This document shows positions 50,093 through 58,298 of a stretch of 64,000 nt of DNA, one piece after another; the first letter of the stretch is position 1, and every line of letters starts with the position of its first letter. Origin of the DNA: Sporomusa malonica (GTDB taxonomy: Bacteria; Bacillota; Negativicutes; Sporomusales; Sporomusaceae); the NCBI RefSeq assembly GCF_041428715.1, contig NZ_CP155572.1. The stretch is one strand, 5' to 3'. The notes beneath the pieces were generated by a model. The model ran no database searches. It worked only from the letters and a program-made list of their open reading frames with translations, and was not told where the DNA came from. The position numbers were made by a program, and so were the translations under genes.

Positions 50093-50710
50093 TCAGACTG
50101 GCGATGCCACAATAAGCTTGATTATTTTACCTGAATACTCCTCAAGCGAATACGGCTGTATGCCTGCCATATTGATGTTCTTTACTGTTTCCCTATTAAT
50201 ATTCGAACCAATCATATGTAAGGCTAGCGGGTTAAGGACATCCATTAACCACCCCAAAACTGGGTTTTCACTGCGTACATGCTCAAGCAGAACGATGCGC
50301 CCACCTGGCTTACACACTCGTTTAATCTCTTTTAAGCCTAGAACCGGATCGGGTACAGAACAAAAAACGCAGGTAGCAATCACAGTGTCAAAGGAATTAT
50401 CGGGAAAGGTCATATGTTGAGCATCCATCTCTAAAAGAGTAACAGGCACCCTGGCCTTTGTTAGTTTTTGCTTGGCTTTATTTAGCATGCCTTGACTAAA
50501 GTCAATCCCTGTCACTTGGCAACCAGGTAAGTAAAATTCAAGATTGGCGCCGGTGCCTACCCCCACCTCTAACACCTTGCCTGTAGCTTGCTCAACAGCC
50601 TTACGGCGAAGCTTAACCGGAATCATTTTGTCCATCCAGTCGTAAAATGAGGACGTCCGGTTATACCTTCTACGAATGGTATCGGTTTGGCTTTCCGATA
50701 TTTTAGTCAT
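50093..50710 (-). CDS. Class I SAM-dependent methyltransferase (UbiE-like)
   Basis: 205 residues with motif I VLEVGVGTGANL (about 46-57), GIDFSQGML and DTVIATCVFCSVPDP, then the LKEIKRVCKPGGRIVLLEH post-motif typical of UbiE/phospholipid-type methyltransferases. Substrate unknown. It follows the DUF2231 gene after a hairpin. Confidence 0.88.
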   Translation of the reverse strand: MTKISESQTDTIRRRYNRTSSFYDWMDKMIPVKLRRKAVEQATGKVLEVGVGTGANLEFYLPGCQVTGIDFSQGMLNKAKQKLTKARVPVTLLEMDAQHMTFPDNSFDTVIATCVFCSVPDPVLGLKEIKRVCKPGGRIVLLEHVRSENPVLGWLMDVLNPLALHMIGSNINRETVKNINMAGIQPYSLEEYSGKIIKLIVASPV

Positions 50711-50805
50711 GATAGTCTACCTCCTAGAACGTGTATATCCGTTATTCATTATCCCCGCGTCAGCTCCCAGTCAAACAATGTCTGACCTATGTTCTATGTA
50801 AATGA

Positions 50806-50831
50806 GCCAGCCGAGTCACCGGCTGGCCTTA
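50806..50831 (-). terminator. Hairpin between the DUF2231 and methyltransferase genes
   Basis: GCCAGCCG / CGGCTGGC stem with short loop. Confidence 0.5.
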
Positions 50832-50838
50832 ACATGGT

Positions 50839-51441
50839 TTAATGGGTATGAGAAGCTCCATCACTATGTACATGAGTCTCACCCGATTTGGGGACGCTAG
50901 GTGCACTGGGATGGGGCACCGTTGATGTACTGTTAGGTGCGGGGGCTGGTGGGGAGTGATGATGTTCTGAGTCTTCGCCATGGCTATGTTCATGTACTCC
51001 AGTCTCTTGTGGTACAGCCACCACCCCGACACCGAATTCATAAACCAGACGCCCGCCCAGATGGGCACCATAGGCCATTGAGCCTACGGCCAATACGCCA
51101 ATAGCGAAATAAATAACTAACTGACTTACCGTCCCAGGCAATAATGTTTTTCTTATACTACGCCAAACCAACATTAGACCAAAAAGAACTGCGGCGGCAT
51201 ACTCAATATTTTTATGCCGCTCCATAATAGCATGAGACACATCATTATGACCAGCCGTGTTTTCTGCATAAATTCCTGAGCCAATGGCAACGGTTATAGA
51301 CATAACGCCTACCAGTAGACACCACCAGCCAACTCCGCGCAGCGAGTCTTTTTTTAGGACTACACTTACTATGTCAAACAAAAAACCGATTAACAGCAAA
51401 GCAATAGGAAAATGTATCACTGCAGGATGAAGGTTTTGCAT
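50839..51441 (-). CDS. DUF2231 membrane protein with His-rich tail
   Basis: 200 residues from ATG at 51441 (AAGGAG upstream). Family opening LHPAVIHFPIALLLIG, four membrane segments, and a C-terminal His/Pro tail (HEHSHGEDSEHHHSPP, THVHSDGASHTH) likely to bind metal. Two repeat boxes precede it. Confidence 0.88.
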   Translation of the reverse strand: MQNLHPAVIHFPIALLLIGFLFDIVSVVLKKDSLRGVGWWCLLVGVMSITVAIGSGIYAENTAGHNDVSHAIMERHKNIEYAAAVLFGLMLVWRSIRKTLLPGTVSQLVIYFAIGVLAVGSMAYGAHLGGRLVYEFGVGVVAVPQETGVHEHSHGEDSEHHHSPPAPAPNSTSTVPHPSAPSVPKSGETHVHSDGASHTH

Positions 51442-51549
51442 ATAATGACTCCTTTTCATTATAATTGATATGGTTGTTACGCTCTATAGTCCAAGCTATT
51501 CTTCCTGCACCCTTAGCCCCCTCCCAATTAAAGTAGCATGAGCCATTTC

Positions 51550-51581
51550 ATTATACACAATGAATATGAATTTTTAATGAA
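51550..51581 (-). promoter_or_regulatory. TTCA 11-bp-repeat promoter, DUF2231 gene
   Basis: Two boxes (TGAA at 51567, 51578), 11 bases, then TATAAT (51555-51550). Confidence 0.8.
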
Positions 51582-51606
51582 TATGCGCGGTATTTGAAGC
51601 GTCAAA

Positions 51607-51632
51607 AAAAGCCAGCCATGAGGCTGACTTTT
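51607..51632 (-). terminator. Terminator of the family A Met-rich gene
   Basis: AGTCAGCC ATG GGCTGGCT-type stem with T-rich 3' end in the minus direction. Confidence 0.75.
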
Positions 51633-51645
51633 TCTACTTTATGCG

Positions 51646-52122
51646 TTATTCAAGCACTTCTACTTGCTTGGCCACTACAACAGGAGCAGTTGCCACTGTG
51701 TTTTTCGGTTTAAACATCTCCCATAGACCCCTTACCAAGAAAACAGTGCCGCCAATAAGGAGTGCCCAGAACAGCAGTGTTATTGCAATGCCGGCCAGAT
51801 TACCCAAGATAGATTCAAACCCGGAACCAGGTATCATACCTGGCATGTTGGTCATACCTCCATTGTTGGCCATAGCCATGTTCCCCATTTGGTTGTACGC
51901 ACCCGCGCCATGATTCATGACACCCATACCTTGGTTCATGCCATTCATGCCCATGTTCATACCTTGGTTCATACCATTCATGCCCATGTTCATGCCTTGA
52001 TTCATACCATTCATGCCCATGTTCATGCCTTGATTCATGCCACTCATGCCCATGTTCATACCTTGGCTCATGCCTTGACTCATGCCTTGGCCACCACCCA
52101 TGCCATTCATCATCATCATCAT
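51646..52122 (-). CDS. Met-rich single-span protein (family A), long repeat form
   Basis: 158 residues; five leading Met codons after AAGGAGG. About 65 residues of GMNQGMNMGMN repeats (11-residue period, four clear copies), then SGFESILGNLAGIAITLLFW, a membrane span and the RGLWEMFKPK...VAKQVEV tail shared with 39327. The repeat number difference between the paralogues suggests recent tandem expansion. Confidence 0.82.
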   Translation of the reverse strand: MMMMMNGMGGGQGMSQGMSQGMNMGMSGMNQGMNMGMNGMNQGMNMGMNGMNQGMNMGMNGMNQGMGVMNHGAGAYNQMGNMAMANNGGMTNMPGMIPGSGFESILGNLAGIAITLLFWALLIGGTVFLVRGLWEMFKPKNTVATAPVVVAKQVEVLE

Positions 52123-52174
52123 GCTAATAACCTCCTTATTCTTTACTATCGTAATCGATGTGCCTTATGATTTA

Positions 52175-52217
52175 AGTATAACAAACTTAAATGAAGATCT
52201 TATGAATACGAGATGAA
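52175..52217 (-). promoter_or_regulatory. TTCA 11-bp-repeat promoter, long Met-rich gene
   Basis: Three boxes (TGAA at 52192, 52203, 52214) plus TGTA at 52225, 11 bases, then TATACT (52180-52175). Confidence 0.83.
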
Positions 52218-52244
52218 CAAATTATGTAATTTCCGCTGTAATCT

Positions 52245-52435
52245 TTATGCTGAAATATCGACTGTCTTACCTAATCTCGGATCGATACTAAGCTGCTTGG
52301 TGGCACTATCCGATTTTTTTCAGTTGCCGCTGTATTTTTGCCAGCAGTCATCTGGCTATGCTGAGACCCGCTGCACCCGGACATACCTGCCATGCCACCT
52401 GCTGAACCACCTGCTGAAACACTTGACATATTCAT
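52245..52435 (-). pseudogene. Frameshifted small Met-rich gene (family D)
   Basis: ATG at 52435 follows GGGAGG and encodes MNMSSVSAGGSAGGMAGMSG..., but the zero frame stops at 52271 (SIRD). A -1 shift at a run of seven A (GAAAAAAATC) gives KKSDSATKQLSIDPRLGKTV and then DISA, the same ending as the gene at 47492. The A AAA AAT heptamer could support programmed slippage; a mutation or sequencing error is equally possible. The promoter is intact. Confidence 0.7.
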
Positions 52436-52491
52436 TTTCGTATTCCTCCCGTTTTTTAAGCTTGGCCAGACATTCCCATCCGCCTATATAT

Positions 52492-52523
52492 ATTGTAACA
52501 AATCAATATGAAGATCTAATGAA
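52492..52523 (-). promoter_or_regulatory. TTCA 11-bp-repeat promoter, frameshifted gene
   Basis: Two boxes (TGAA at 52509, 52520), 11 bases, then TACAAT (52497-52492). Confidence 0.78.
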
Positions 52524-52569
52524 GATAGCCCTGAATTTCTAACAAAAGAATATCTCCCTTTTTTCGCAA

Positions 52570-52645
52570 AAAAAAGCCGGGAGATATTCCCGGCAAGCTG
52601 CTCTCCATGGTGGGAGTGTAAATCAATTGTTCATTACTGAGGGTT
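52570..52645 (-). ncRNA. Candidate ~75-nt regulated small RNA
   Basis: A complete repeat promoter (52652-52683) is followed within ~75 bases by a strong terminator (GCCGGGA / TCCCGGC stem then eight T). No ORF with a ribosome binding site fits between them. The unpaired middle contains ACTCCCACC, which could pair with Shine-Dalgarno-like GGTGGGAGT. Predicted start near 52645. Confidence 0.6.
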
Positions 52646-52651
52646 GTATTT

Positions 52652-52683
52652 AGTATACCAAATAAAAATGAAGATTTAATGAA
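52652..52683 (-). promoter_or_regulatory. TTCA 11-bp-repeat promoter, small RNA
   Basis: Two boxes (TGAA at 52669, 52680), 11 bases, then TATACT (52657-52652). Confidence 0.8.
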
Positions 52684-52753
52684 GATTGTTTGAGAAAAGA
52701 AAAAAAACGAAACCCCTTGCCTCTGGCAAAACGGTTTCGTTTTTTGTTGAATC

Positions 52754-52936
52754 TTAGTGGTGACCGCTATGCTCGTTTGACTGATTATTGCCATCAGCAG
52801 GCGGCGGTACTTGTTGCTCATTTTGCTGGGTATTGGGTTGCTCAGCAGCGAGTACAATCGGCGAAACCATCCCGGAGGTTGCTACAAATGCTCCCAGCAT
52901 TAGTGCGACTACTAGCTTAGATACCATCTTATTCAT
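52754..52936 (-). CDS. Small secreted protein with HSGHH tail
   Basis: 60 residues: signal peptide (1-31, cleavage near VLAAE) and a Gln/Asn/Pro-rich mature part ending SNEHSGHH. The same tail occurs in 60871-61308. AGGAGC lies before the ATG. Possibly binds metal through its His tail. Confidence 0.75.
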   Translation of the reverse strand: MNKMVSKLVVALMLGAFVATSGMVSPIVLAAEQPNTQQNEQQVPPPADGNNQSNEHSGHH

Positions 52937-53005
52937 ACGATCCAGCTCCTTTTAATTGTAATGATATGTAGGGCTTAGGTAAGACTCCAACATTTACTTA
53001 GATAA

Positions 53006-53048
53006 ATATTACCACAACAATGTGAATAAGTTATGAATTAGCTATGAA
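53006..53048 (-). promoter_or_regulatory. TTCA 11-bp-repeat promoter, HSGHH protein
   Basis: Three boxes (TGAA at 53023, 53034, 53045) and TGAT at 53056, 11 bases, then TAATAT (53011-53006). Confidence 0.8.
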
Positions 53049-53234
53049 TATTTTGTGATTTTGCATCCTTCTATTCGTTGCTGTAACCCGATAAAGGTCA
53101 GCGTTCAACTTTTGCAAACCAAAATCCCCCCAATACCGACACATACAAATAAGTACCAACTAGCATGAAAATAATGCGGCCCTGTCAGCCAGAACCGCAA
53201 TCTCTGTAGCACGTTAAACCTTATTTGTCAATCA

Positions 53235-53495
53235 TTATGGCCTGATATAGGGATTGTACATTGGCACAGAATGCCCCCCCATATATCGGCCATGCACTCC
53301 CATATGCCCAGAACAACTCCAACCTGAGCCGTTAGTAACCATGGCAGACGTAGTGCCTGGTGGTACAACACCATATCTGGCTCCGTACATACCATAGCGG
53401 GGAGTAGTGGCGTCAAGTATAGCGGCTACAAGTAAAGCCCCCAACAAAAAGTAAGCCGCCTTTTTAAGCCAAGGATTAGTAAACGAATTAGACAT
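53235..53495 (-). CDS. Single-span small protein (family B)
   Basis: 86 residues from ATG at 53495, or 89 from 53504, both behind GGGGGG. Begins SNSFTNPWLKKAAYFLLGAL, like the NPWLRYALYSFLG proteins at 43952 and 49379, followed by a Gly/Tyr/Met/His-containing external part (SGHMGVHGRYMGGH). It lies downstream of the SHOCT gene at 53617, with a terminator between. Confidence 0.7.
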   Translation of the reverse strand: MSNSFTNPWLKKAAYFLLGALLVAAILDATTPRYGMYGARYGVVPPGTTSAMVTNGSGWSCSGHMGVHGRYMGGHSVPMYNPYIRP

Positions 53496-53568
53496 ACTAA
53501 GCATGGCCCCCCTTTTTTTTATAATCATTTCTATGTTTACTTTATTCTACCATAGTATAGCTATAAAA

Positions 53569-53598
53569 AAACAGCGCCTTAAAGGACGCTGTCTTTTT
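53569..53598 (-). terminator. Terminator of the SHOCT gene at 53.6 kb
   Basis: ACAGCGTCC / GGCGCTGT stem followed by a T run in the minus direction. Some read-through into 53495 is likely, since no separate promoter box is seen there. Confidence 0.75.
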
Positions 53599-53616
53599 AT
53601 AGCTATACTTCTGCAG

Positions 53617-53904
53617 TTAAGCCAAATCTTGTTTAATACATTCAAATTCTTCACGACTGATTTCGCCGCGAGCATAACGCTGTTTCAGTATTTCGAGAGC
53701 TGAGGTAGTTGCAACAGGCGCTGCCGAAACCAGACAGGCAGATTTACCTGATACAGCTTCCATTAGCCACCTCATTAGAAAGTATAGCCCCGCCAAGAGC
53801 AGTACCCAATAAAGCAGGCTAAACATGCTATGGAAGAATCCGCCAAACAGTGAAGTGCCGTAACCGTAGCCCTGCCCTGCATAACCCATCATGCCATAAC
53901 CCAT
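53617..53904 (-). CDS. SHOCT-domain small membrane protein (copy 4 of 4)
   Basis: 95 residues from ATG at 53904 (AAGGAGG upstream): Gly/Tyr/Met N-terminus (MGYGMMGYAGQGYGYG), membrane segment (about 22-45) and SHOCT (ALEILKQRYARGEISREEFE). Confidence 0.82.
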   Translation of the reverse strand: MGYGMMGYAGQGYGYGTSLFGGFFHSMFSLLYWVLLLAGLYFLMRWLMEAVSGKSACLVSAAPVATTSALEILKQRYARGEISREEFECIKQDLA

Positions 53905-53999
53905 ACAGTACACCTCCTTATCGTTAGTCGAGTAGAACACAATTGTACGCCGCCGTCTTACACCCCCACTCACCAAAAAATAATGGAAGCCTTATCAAT

Positions 54000-54031
54000 A
54001 TTATAGCAAACATTTATGAATAACTTGTGAA
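54000..54031 (-). promoter_or_regulatory. TTCA 11-bp-repeat promoter, SHOCT gene at 53.6 kb
   Basis: Two boxes (TGAA at 54017, 54028), 11 bases, then TATAAT (54005-54000). Confidence 0.8.
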
Positions 54032-54082
54032 TTCTTAAATGTTAAAATAACATTTCCATAATATTGTTTTGGCGCCAAGTCG

Positions 54083-55186
54083 TTACCGCTCAGTAATATA
54101 AGGTAGATATACAAAAAACGTGGTTCCTGTGCCCTGTCCACTATCGACCATAACTTTACCACCGTGGAATTCCACCAATTGCTTCACAATCGCCAGTCCC
54201 AGACCAGAGCCGCCGCTTTTACGGTCCCGGGATTTTTCTCCGCGGTAAAAATGGTCAAAGATGTGGGGAATATCGTCAGGCGCAATACCTGGCCCGTTAT
54301 CACTGACAGCAATTTTTACCCACTGCTGACCTTCCTTTTTCTCTAATCCTGTTGTTACCGAAACTTTGCCCCTATCTGGGGTATATCGTAGCGCGTTAAC
54401 AAAAATATTGCTAATTACTTGACTAATCCGGTCAGGGTCGACGTTAATCTCAGGCAATTTATCATTTAAATTACACTGGACAACCATTTTCTTTTCGTCA
54501 ATCGTTGTTTTCATGAGTTGGATTGTACGGCGTATCAGATAGTTAATATTGGTTGGCCGCTTATCCAGGGAAAGTTGCCCAACTTCAGCCAAGGACAAGT
54601 CTTTAAGGTCAGTAATTAGGCGATTGAGCCGAATGCTTTCCTCATGTAACGATGCCACTTCTTCTTTATTCATGTCAATCACATCATCTAGCATGCCTTC
54701 CAGATGTCCTTTGATAATAGCAATAGGAGTACGTAATTCGTGAGCAATATTGGCCAAAAGCTGCTGCCTTAATTTCATATTGCTTTCAAGAGTTGTGGCC
54801 ATCCGATTGAATATATTGGCTAAATGTCCCACCTCATCTTTTGAGGAAACGGGTACCCGTTGCTCAAACCTCCCCTGTTCAATAGCCTCGGCAGCAATGC
54901 TAAGTCTACGTAGGGGTACGGTGATACTGCGTGCTAAAGAATAGCTTGCCAACAGCCCTAGCACAATGAGTATGGCCCCGACCCAGTTTAGCGACCTATG
55001 AACAGAGGCCAAAAATGCCAATTCAGCTTGCCCCATGTGATGCATCATGCCGCCGCGCCCCATAACCAGCAAATACTCCCGAAAGAGCTGATTCATCTGA
55101 TAATCGGCAAGATAGATTAGTAGTACCACAGTAAAGGCCACAAACAAAAACATGAGGCCAGTAATCCGGTAGACAATGCTATTCAT
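54083..55186 (-). CDS. Histidine kinase with short Met/His sensor loop, paralogue
   Basis: 367 residues, same plan as the kinase at 10630: two membrane segments, a short loop with MGRGGMMHHMGQAE, HAMP, HisKA (IAHELRTPIAI) and HATPase_c (NIFVNALRYTP, DNGPGI, GSGLGLAI). The loop is about 12 residues shorter than in its paralogue, but the Met/His cluster is kept. It overlaps the response regulator by eight bases. Copper or silver sensing is inferred. Confidence 0.92.
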   Translation of the reverse strand: MNSIVYRITGLMFLFVAFTVVLLIYLADYQMNQLFREYLLVMGRGGMMHHMGQAELAFLASVHRSLNWVGAILIVLGLLASYSLARSITVPLRRLSIAAEAIEQGRFEQRVPVSSKDEVGHLANIFNRMATTLESNMKLRQQLLANIAHELRTPIAIIKGHLEGMLDDVIDMNKEEVASLHEESIRLNRLITDLKDLSLAEVGQLSLDKRPTNINYLIRRTIQLMKTTIDEKKMVVQCNLNDKLPEINVDPDRISQVISNIFVNALRYTPDRGKVSVTTGLEKKEGQQWVKIAVSDNGPGIAPDDIPHIFDHFYRGEKSRDRKSGGSGLGLAIVKQLVEFHGGKVMVDSGQGTGTTFFVYLPYITER

Positions 55187-55877
55187 CCTTGGCCACCCCT
55201 GCTAATTTATAGCCCATCCCATAAACGGTCTGAATATACACCGGTTCTTTAGGGTTGGCCTCCAACTTGCGCCGCAGGTTCTTAATATGGGCATCAATGG
55301 TTCGTTCGTACCCCTCGAACGTGTACCCATGAACTTGTTCGGCGATTTGGAGGCGGCTGTACACCTTTCCCGGGTTGGTAGCCAGCAGTTCTACGATCTT
55401 AAATTCGGTGGGTGTTAGCTCCACCACTTGGCCGTCTCGGCTTACCTGGTAAGAATCCATGTCAATTGTCAAACCACCAATTTTAATGGCCTCTTTGCGT
55501 AAAACGGCTCTGTTGGTACGCCGCAATATGGCTTTGGCACGGGCCACCACCTCTTTGGGACTAAAAGGTTTAGTGACATAGTCATCGGCACCCAGCTCCA
55601 AGCCAACCAACCGGTCACTTTCTTCATCGCGGGCAGTAAGCATAATAATCGGGATATCATTATCTTTGCGCAGCCGCCGGCATACTTCCCAGCCATCAAT
55701 GCCAGGCATCATCAAGTCAAGCACCAGAATATCAGGCCGATGGTCGCGCACAGCCATTAACGCATCAATGCCATCAGCCGCCGTATAGGCGATAAACCCA
55801 TCCTTCTCAAAATATATTTTTAACAATTTTACCAATTTAGCATCATCGTCCACTAGTAACACTGAATTTTGCACCAT
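55179..55877 (-). CDS. OmpR-family response regulator, autoregulated
   Basis: 232 residues: receiver VLLVDDDAKLVKLL, phosphoacceptor in LVLDLMMPGIDGW, TKPFSPKEV; winged helix ELTPTEFKIVELL and ending VYGMGYKL. GGAGG lies before the ATG. Very close to the regulator at 11837. Three boxes at its promoter point to autoregulation and make it the best candidate for the 11-bp repeat binding protein. Confidence 0.93.
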   Translation of the reverse strand: MVQNSVLLVDDDAKLVKLLKIYFEKDGFIAYTAADGIDALMAVRDHRPDILVLDLMMPGIDGWEVCRRLRKDNDIPIIMLTARDEESDRLVGLELGADDYVTKPFSPKEVVARAKAILRRTNRAVLRKEAIKIGGLTIDMDSYQVSRDGQVVELTPTEFKIVELLATNPGKVYSRLQIAEQVHGYTFEGYERTIDAHIKNLRRKLEANPKEPVYIQTVYGMGYKLAGVAKDE

Positions 55878-55967
55878 TGTATTACCTCCTCGTTTACCTT
55901 TGTGACTCCTATTACTGCAATGTAAAATATAGTTTAGTAATTACTCATGTGTTCCCTAATTACCACC

Positions 55968-56010
55968 AGTATACACTTTTAATATGAAGAACTTTTGAAG
56001 AAACTATGAA
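55968..56010 (-). promoter_or_regulatory. TTCA 11-bp-repeat promoter, two-component operon
   Basis: Three boxes (TGAA at 55985, 55996, 56007) and TGTA at 56018, 11 bases, then TATACT (55973-55968). Confidence 0.85.
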
Positions 56011-56050
56011 AAACTTATGTAAATTGAATTTTACTAACCAGAAAATCAGA

Positions 56051-56076
56051 AAAAGGGCGGCCCTTTGCCGCCCTAC
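56051..56076 (-). terminator. Terminator of the HD-GYP gene
   Basis: AGGGCGGC / GCCGCCCT-type stem then TTTTT in the minus direction. Confidence 0.8.
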
Positions 56077-56085
56077 CTATTACGC

Positions 56086-57420
56086 CTAACTAAGACCATA
56101 TGTACTTTTCACAAATGCGCCCACTACCTGAGGATCAAACTGAGTGCCAGCACAACGACGAATCTCTTTCAGCGCCACCTCTTCCGGCATACCTGCCCGG
56201 TACGGCCTATCTGAGACCATGGCCTGATAGGTATCAGCCACGGCAATGATACGCGCTCCTAAGGGGATAGCTTCTCGGGACAAGGCCGCTGGATACCCCT
56301 CACCATCCCAGCGGGCGTGATGGTGTCTTACACTCTCGGCTACCGCTTTAAGGGCAGGAATACCAGCGATAATCTTAGCGCCGGTTTCAGGATGCTGCTT
56401 AATAATGGCCCACTCCTCTGCATCCAGCCTGCCTGGCTTGTTGAGTATGTGATCAGGAATGCCTATCTTGCCAATATCATGGAGTAGCGCCGCAATCCGC
56501 AAGGTTAATAGCTCGTCCTCAGCAAACCCAAGCTCGCGTCCAATGGCCTCCGCGATATTTGCAACCTGGGAAGAGTGCCCATAGGTATAAGCGTCCTTGG
56601 CTTCCAAGGCCGTGACCAGCGATTCAATCGTAGCCATCATCAAACTTTCCCGTTCGCCATGTAAGGCCGTGGCCAGACCATTAATCCGGGCAGCAAGCAG
56701 GGAGACTTCGTCGCTCCCCTCTACTCTCAGGTGAATATCATGCTTGCCGGCCGCAATTTGATCGATGGCTAAATCAAGCCTCTGAATTCTAGCGGCGAAA
56801 TTCCTAGCAAGAAACCAACTGCACACCCCGACTACGGCTACCGCTCCGAATGCGACTAGAAACACCCGCTCGGCAAAATGACGGGTATCATTGGCCACGG
56901 CTGCTGCATCTACCTCAAGCGCCAGCCAGGCCACCGTTCGCGCGTTGGCCCTTACCGGGGCATATACAGTGACAGTACCGTTTTCACCATTTTCTGTTAC
57001 CACCGAGCGGTTGGTATCCCAAAAAGTAACTGACTGGTCATAGTGTATCGTGCCAGTTTGCCGCCCGGTCTCATTCCGGGCATCCCATTCACTCCGTACT
57101 ACCAACTCGTTCTCTAAACGCCGCAGCAGAAATACTCTGGCAATATCTTGACTGTTTTTGCCAATCGACTGTAGAAGATGTCGCAGCCGACTGTCGGCTG
57201 TCTCCTCCGGCACCTGTCCGATAAGCTCCAACTGGGCCTCACCGGCAACATGCATGACAGCCATGTTGGCCGTGACGATCAGGTCACGCTTTAATGTATC
57301 CAAATGATTGGTGCGCATATGTAAAAACAGGGTATATGAGATAGCCATAGTAATAATGGCCGAAAGTAAAAAAAATGCTGCGAAAAGTTTGGTCTGCAAA
57401 GAAAACTTTAACGTTGGCAA
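56086..57420 (-). CDS. HD-GYP c-di-GMP phosphodiesterase with periplasmic sensor and HAMP
   Basis: 444 residues from a TTG start (GGGGG upstream). Membrane segment 1 (about 10-32), extracytoplasmic sensor (33-190), membrane segment 2, HAMP (about 210-265) and an HD-GYP domain with HSSQV, LLHDIGKIGIPDHIL, HPETG and HHARWDGEGYP. All metal-binding and GYP positions look intact, so it should hydrolyse c-di-GMP. Neighbour of a GGDEF gene. Confidence 0.93.
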   Translation of the reverse strand: MPTLKFSLQTKLFAAFFLLSAIITMAISYTLFLHMRTNHLDTLKRDLIVTANMAVMHVAGEAQLELIGQVPEETADSRLRHLLQSIGKNSQDIARVFLLRRLENELVVRSEWDARNETGRQTGTIHYDQSVTFWDTNRSVVTENGENGTVTVYAPVRANARTVAWLALEVDAAAVANDTRHFAERVFLVAFGAVAVVGVCSWFLARNFAARIQRLDLAIDQIAAGKHDIHLRVEGSDEVSLLAARINGLATALHGERESLMMATIESLVTALEAKDAYTYGHSSQVANIAEAIGRELGFAEDELLTLRIAALLHDIGKIGIPDHILNKPGRLDAEEWAIIKQHPETGAKIIAGIPALKAVAESVRHHHARWDGEGYPAALSREAIPLGARIIAVADTYQAMVSDRPYRAGMPEEVALKEIRRCAGTQFDPQVVGAFVKSTYGLS

Positions 57421-57557
57421 CGGAAAACGCCCCCTTCAATGGACAAGCAACAACACAAAGATCTATCTAGAGCCTTTTAAAAATATATAGTCAGCTCCGA
57501 GGCTGTACAGTATAATAAAATCACATCCTGGAATATTTAGGGCAAAGGACTGTGATT

Positions 57558-58229
57558 ATGTACAAACACCGCACTATTATGTTAAAAAGTCTTCCCGTCA
57601 TCTTAGGTATTCTCGGCCTATTATTCGGACTAAGCTGTTACCTTTTGGAAAAGCACGCTATTAGTAATGAGTGGCACTATTTTTATTGGGCCATTTTTTT
57701 TGTTATTCAGGCAATTGTCGGAATAGCCTACGGCCTACTGATCCGCAAGCTCTACCATTTCGTCTATACTGACAGCTTAACCCAGCTATGGAACCGCAAG
57801 TATTTTTTTGAAACACTAAAGCAAGAATTGCGGCCGCCAAATGCTAATAATGACGGCTTCCTCTGTATGCTTGACATGGATAATTTCAAGTGTATCAACG
57901 ATACGTACGGTCACCAAGCAGGCGATGATGCACTCAAAACCCTTGCCGTGGTATTGCAAAAACACACAAATCCCACCGATGTTGCGGCTCGGCTGGGCGG
58001 AGACGAGTTCGCCCTCCTTCTGCGAGATGCCACGCAGGAGACCGCCTGTACCACGGTGGAAACCATCCGACAAACAGTAAATTCAAAGCTTGCCAAGTAT
58101 AATTCGACCGTCAGTATTGGGATAGTCTCCAGCACAGCAGCCACTAGCAGTGATAAGTTACTAGCTCTTGCTGATGAGGCTCTGTACCAGGCAAAAGTTC
58201 ATAAAGATTGTATTGTATTTTCAAAATAA
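57558..58229 (+). CDS. GGDEF diguanylate cyclase
   Basis: 223 residues from ATG at 57558 (AAAGGA upstream). Two membrane segments (about 10-65) and a GGDEF domain with DSLTQLWNRKYF, MDNFKCINDTYGHQAGDDAL and the active RLGGDEFALLL. No clear RxxD inhibitory site is visible. Divergent from the HD-GYP gene. Confidence 0.92.
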   Translation: MYKHRTIMLKSLPVILGILGLLFGLSCYLLEKHAISNEWHYFYWAIFFVIQAIVGIAYGLLIRKLYHFVYTDSLTQLWNRKYFFETLKQELRPPNANNDGFLCMLDMDNFKCINDTYGHQAGDDALKTLAVVLQKHTNPTDVAARLGGDEFALLLRDATQETACTTVETIRQTVNSKLAKYNSTVSIGIVSSTAATSSDKLLALADEALYQAKVHKDCIVFSK

Positions 58230-58251
58230 CAATCCAAAGCAGTAAGGTTAT

Positions 58252-58273
58252 AGGCCCGGCAATTGCCGGGCCT
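58252..58273 (+). terminator. Terminator of the GGDEF gene
   Basis: AGGCCCGGC AATT GCCGGGCCT followed by TTCTGTTT. Confidence 0.85.
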
Positions 58274-58298
58274 TTCTGTTTCGCTAACCAATCAAACA

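Noticed and set aside
51889..52170. His-rich plus-strand frame (VHTIHAHVHA repeats)
   Set aside because: Antisense shadow of the GMNQGMNMGMN repeats; the minus gene has the promoter, Shine-Dalgarno and family members.
57421..57557. Repeat-type promoter for the HD-GYP/GGDEF pair
   Set aside because: No TTCA/TGAA boxes on an 11-bp register are visible between these divergent genes.
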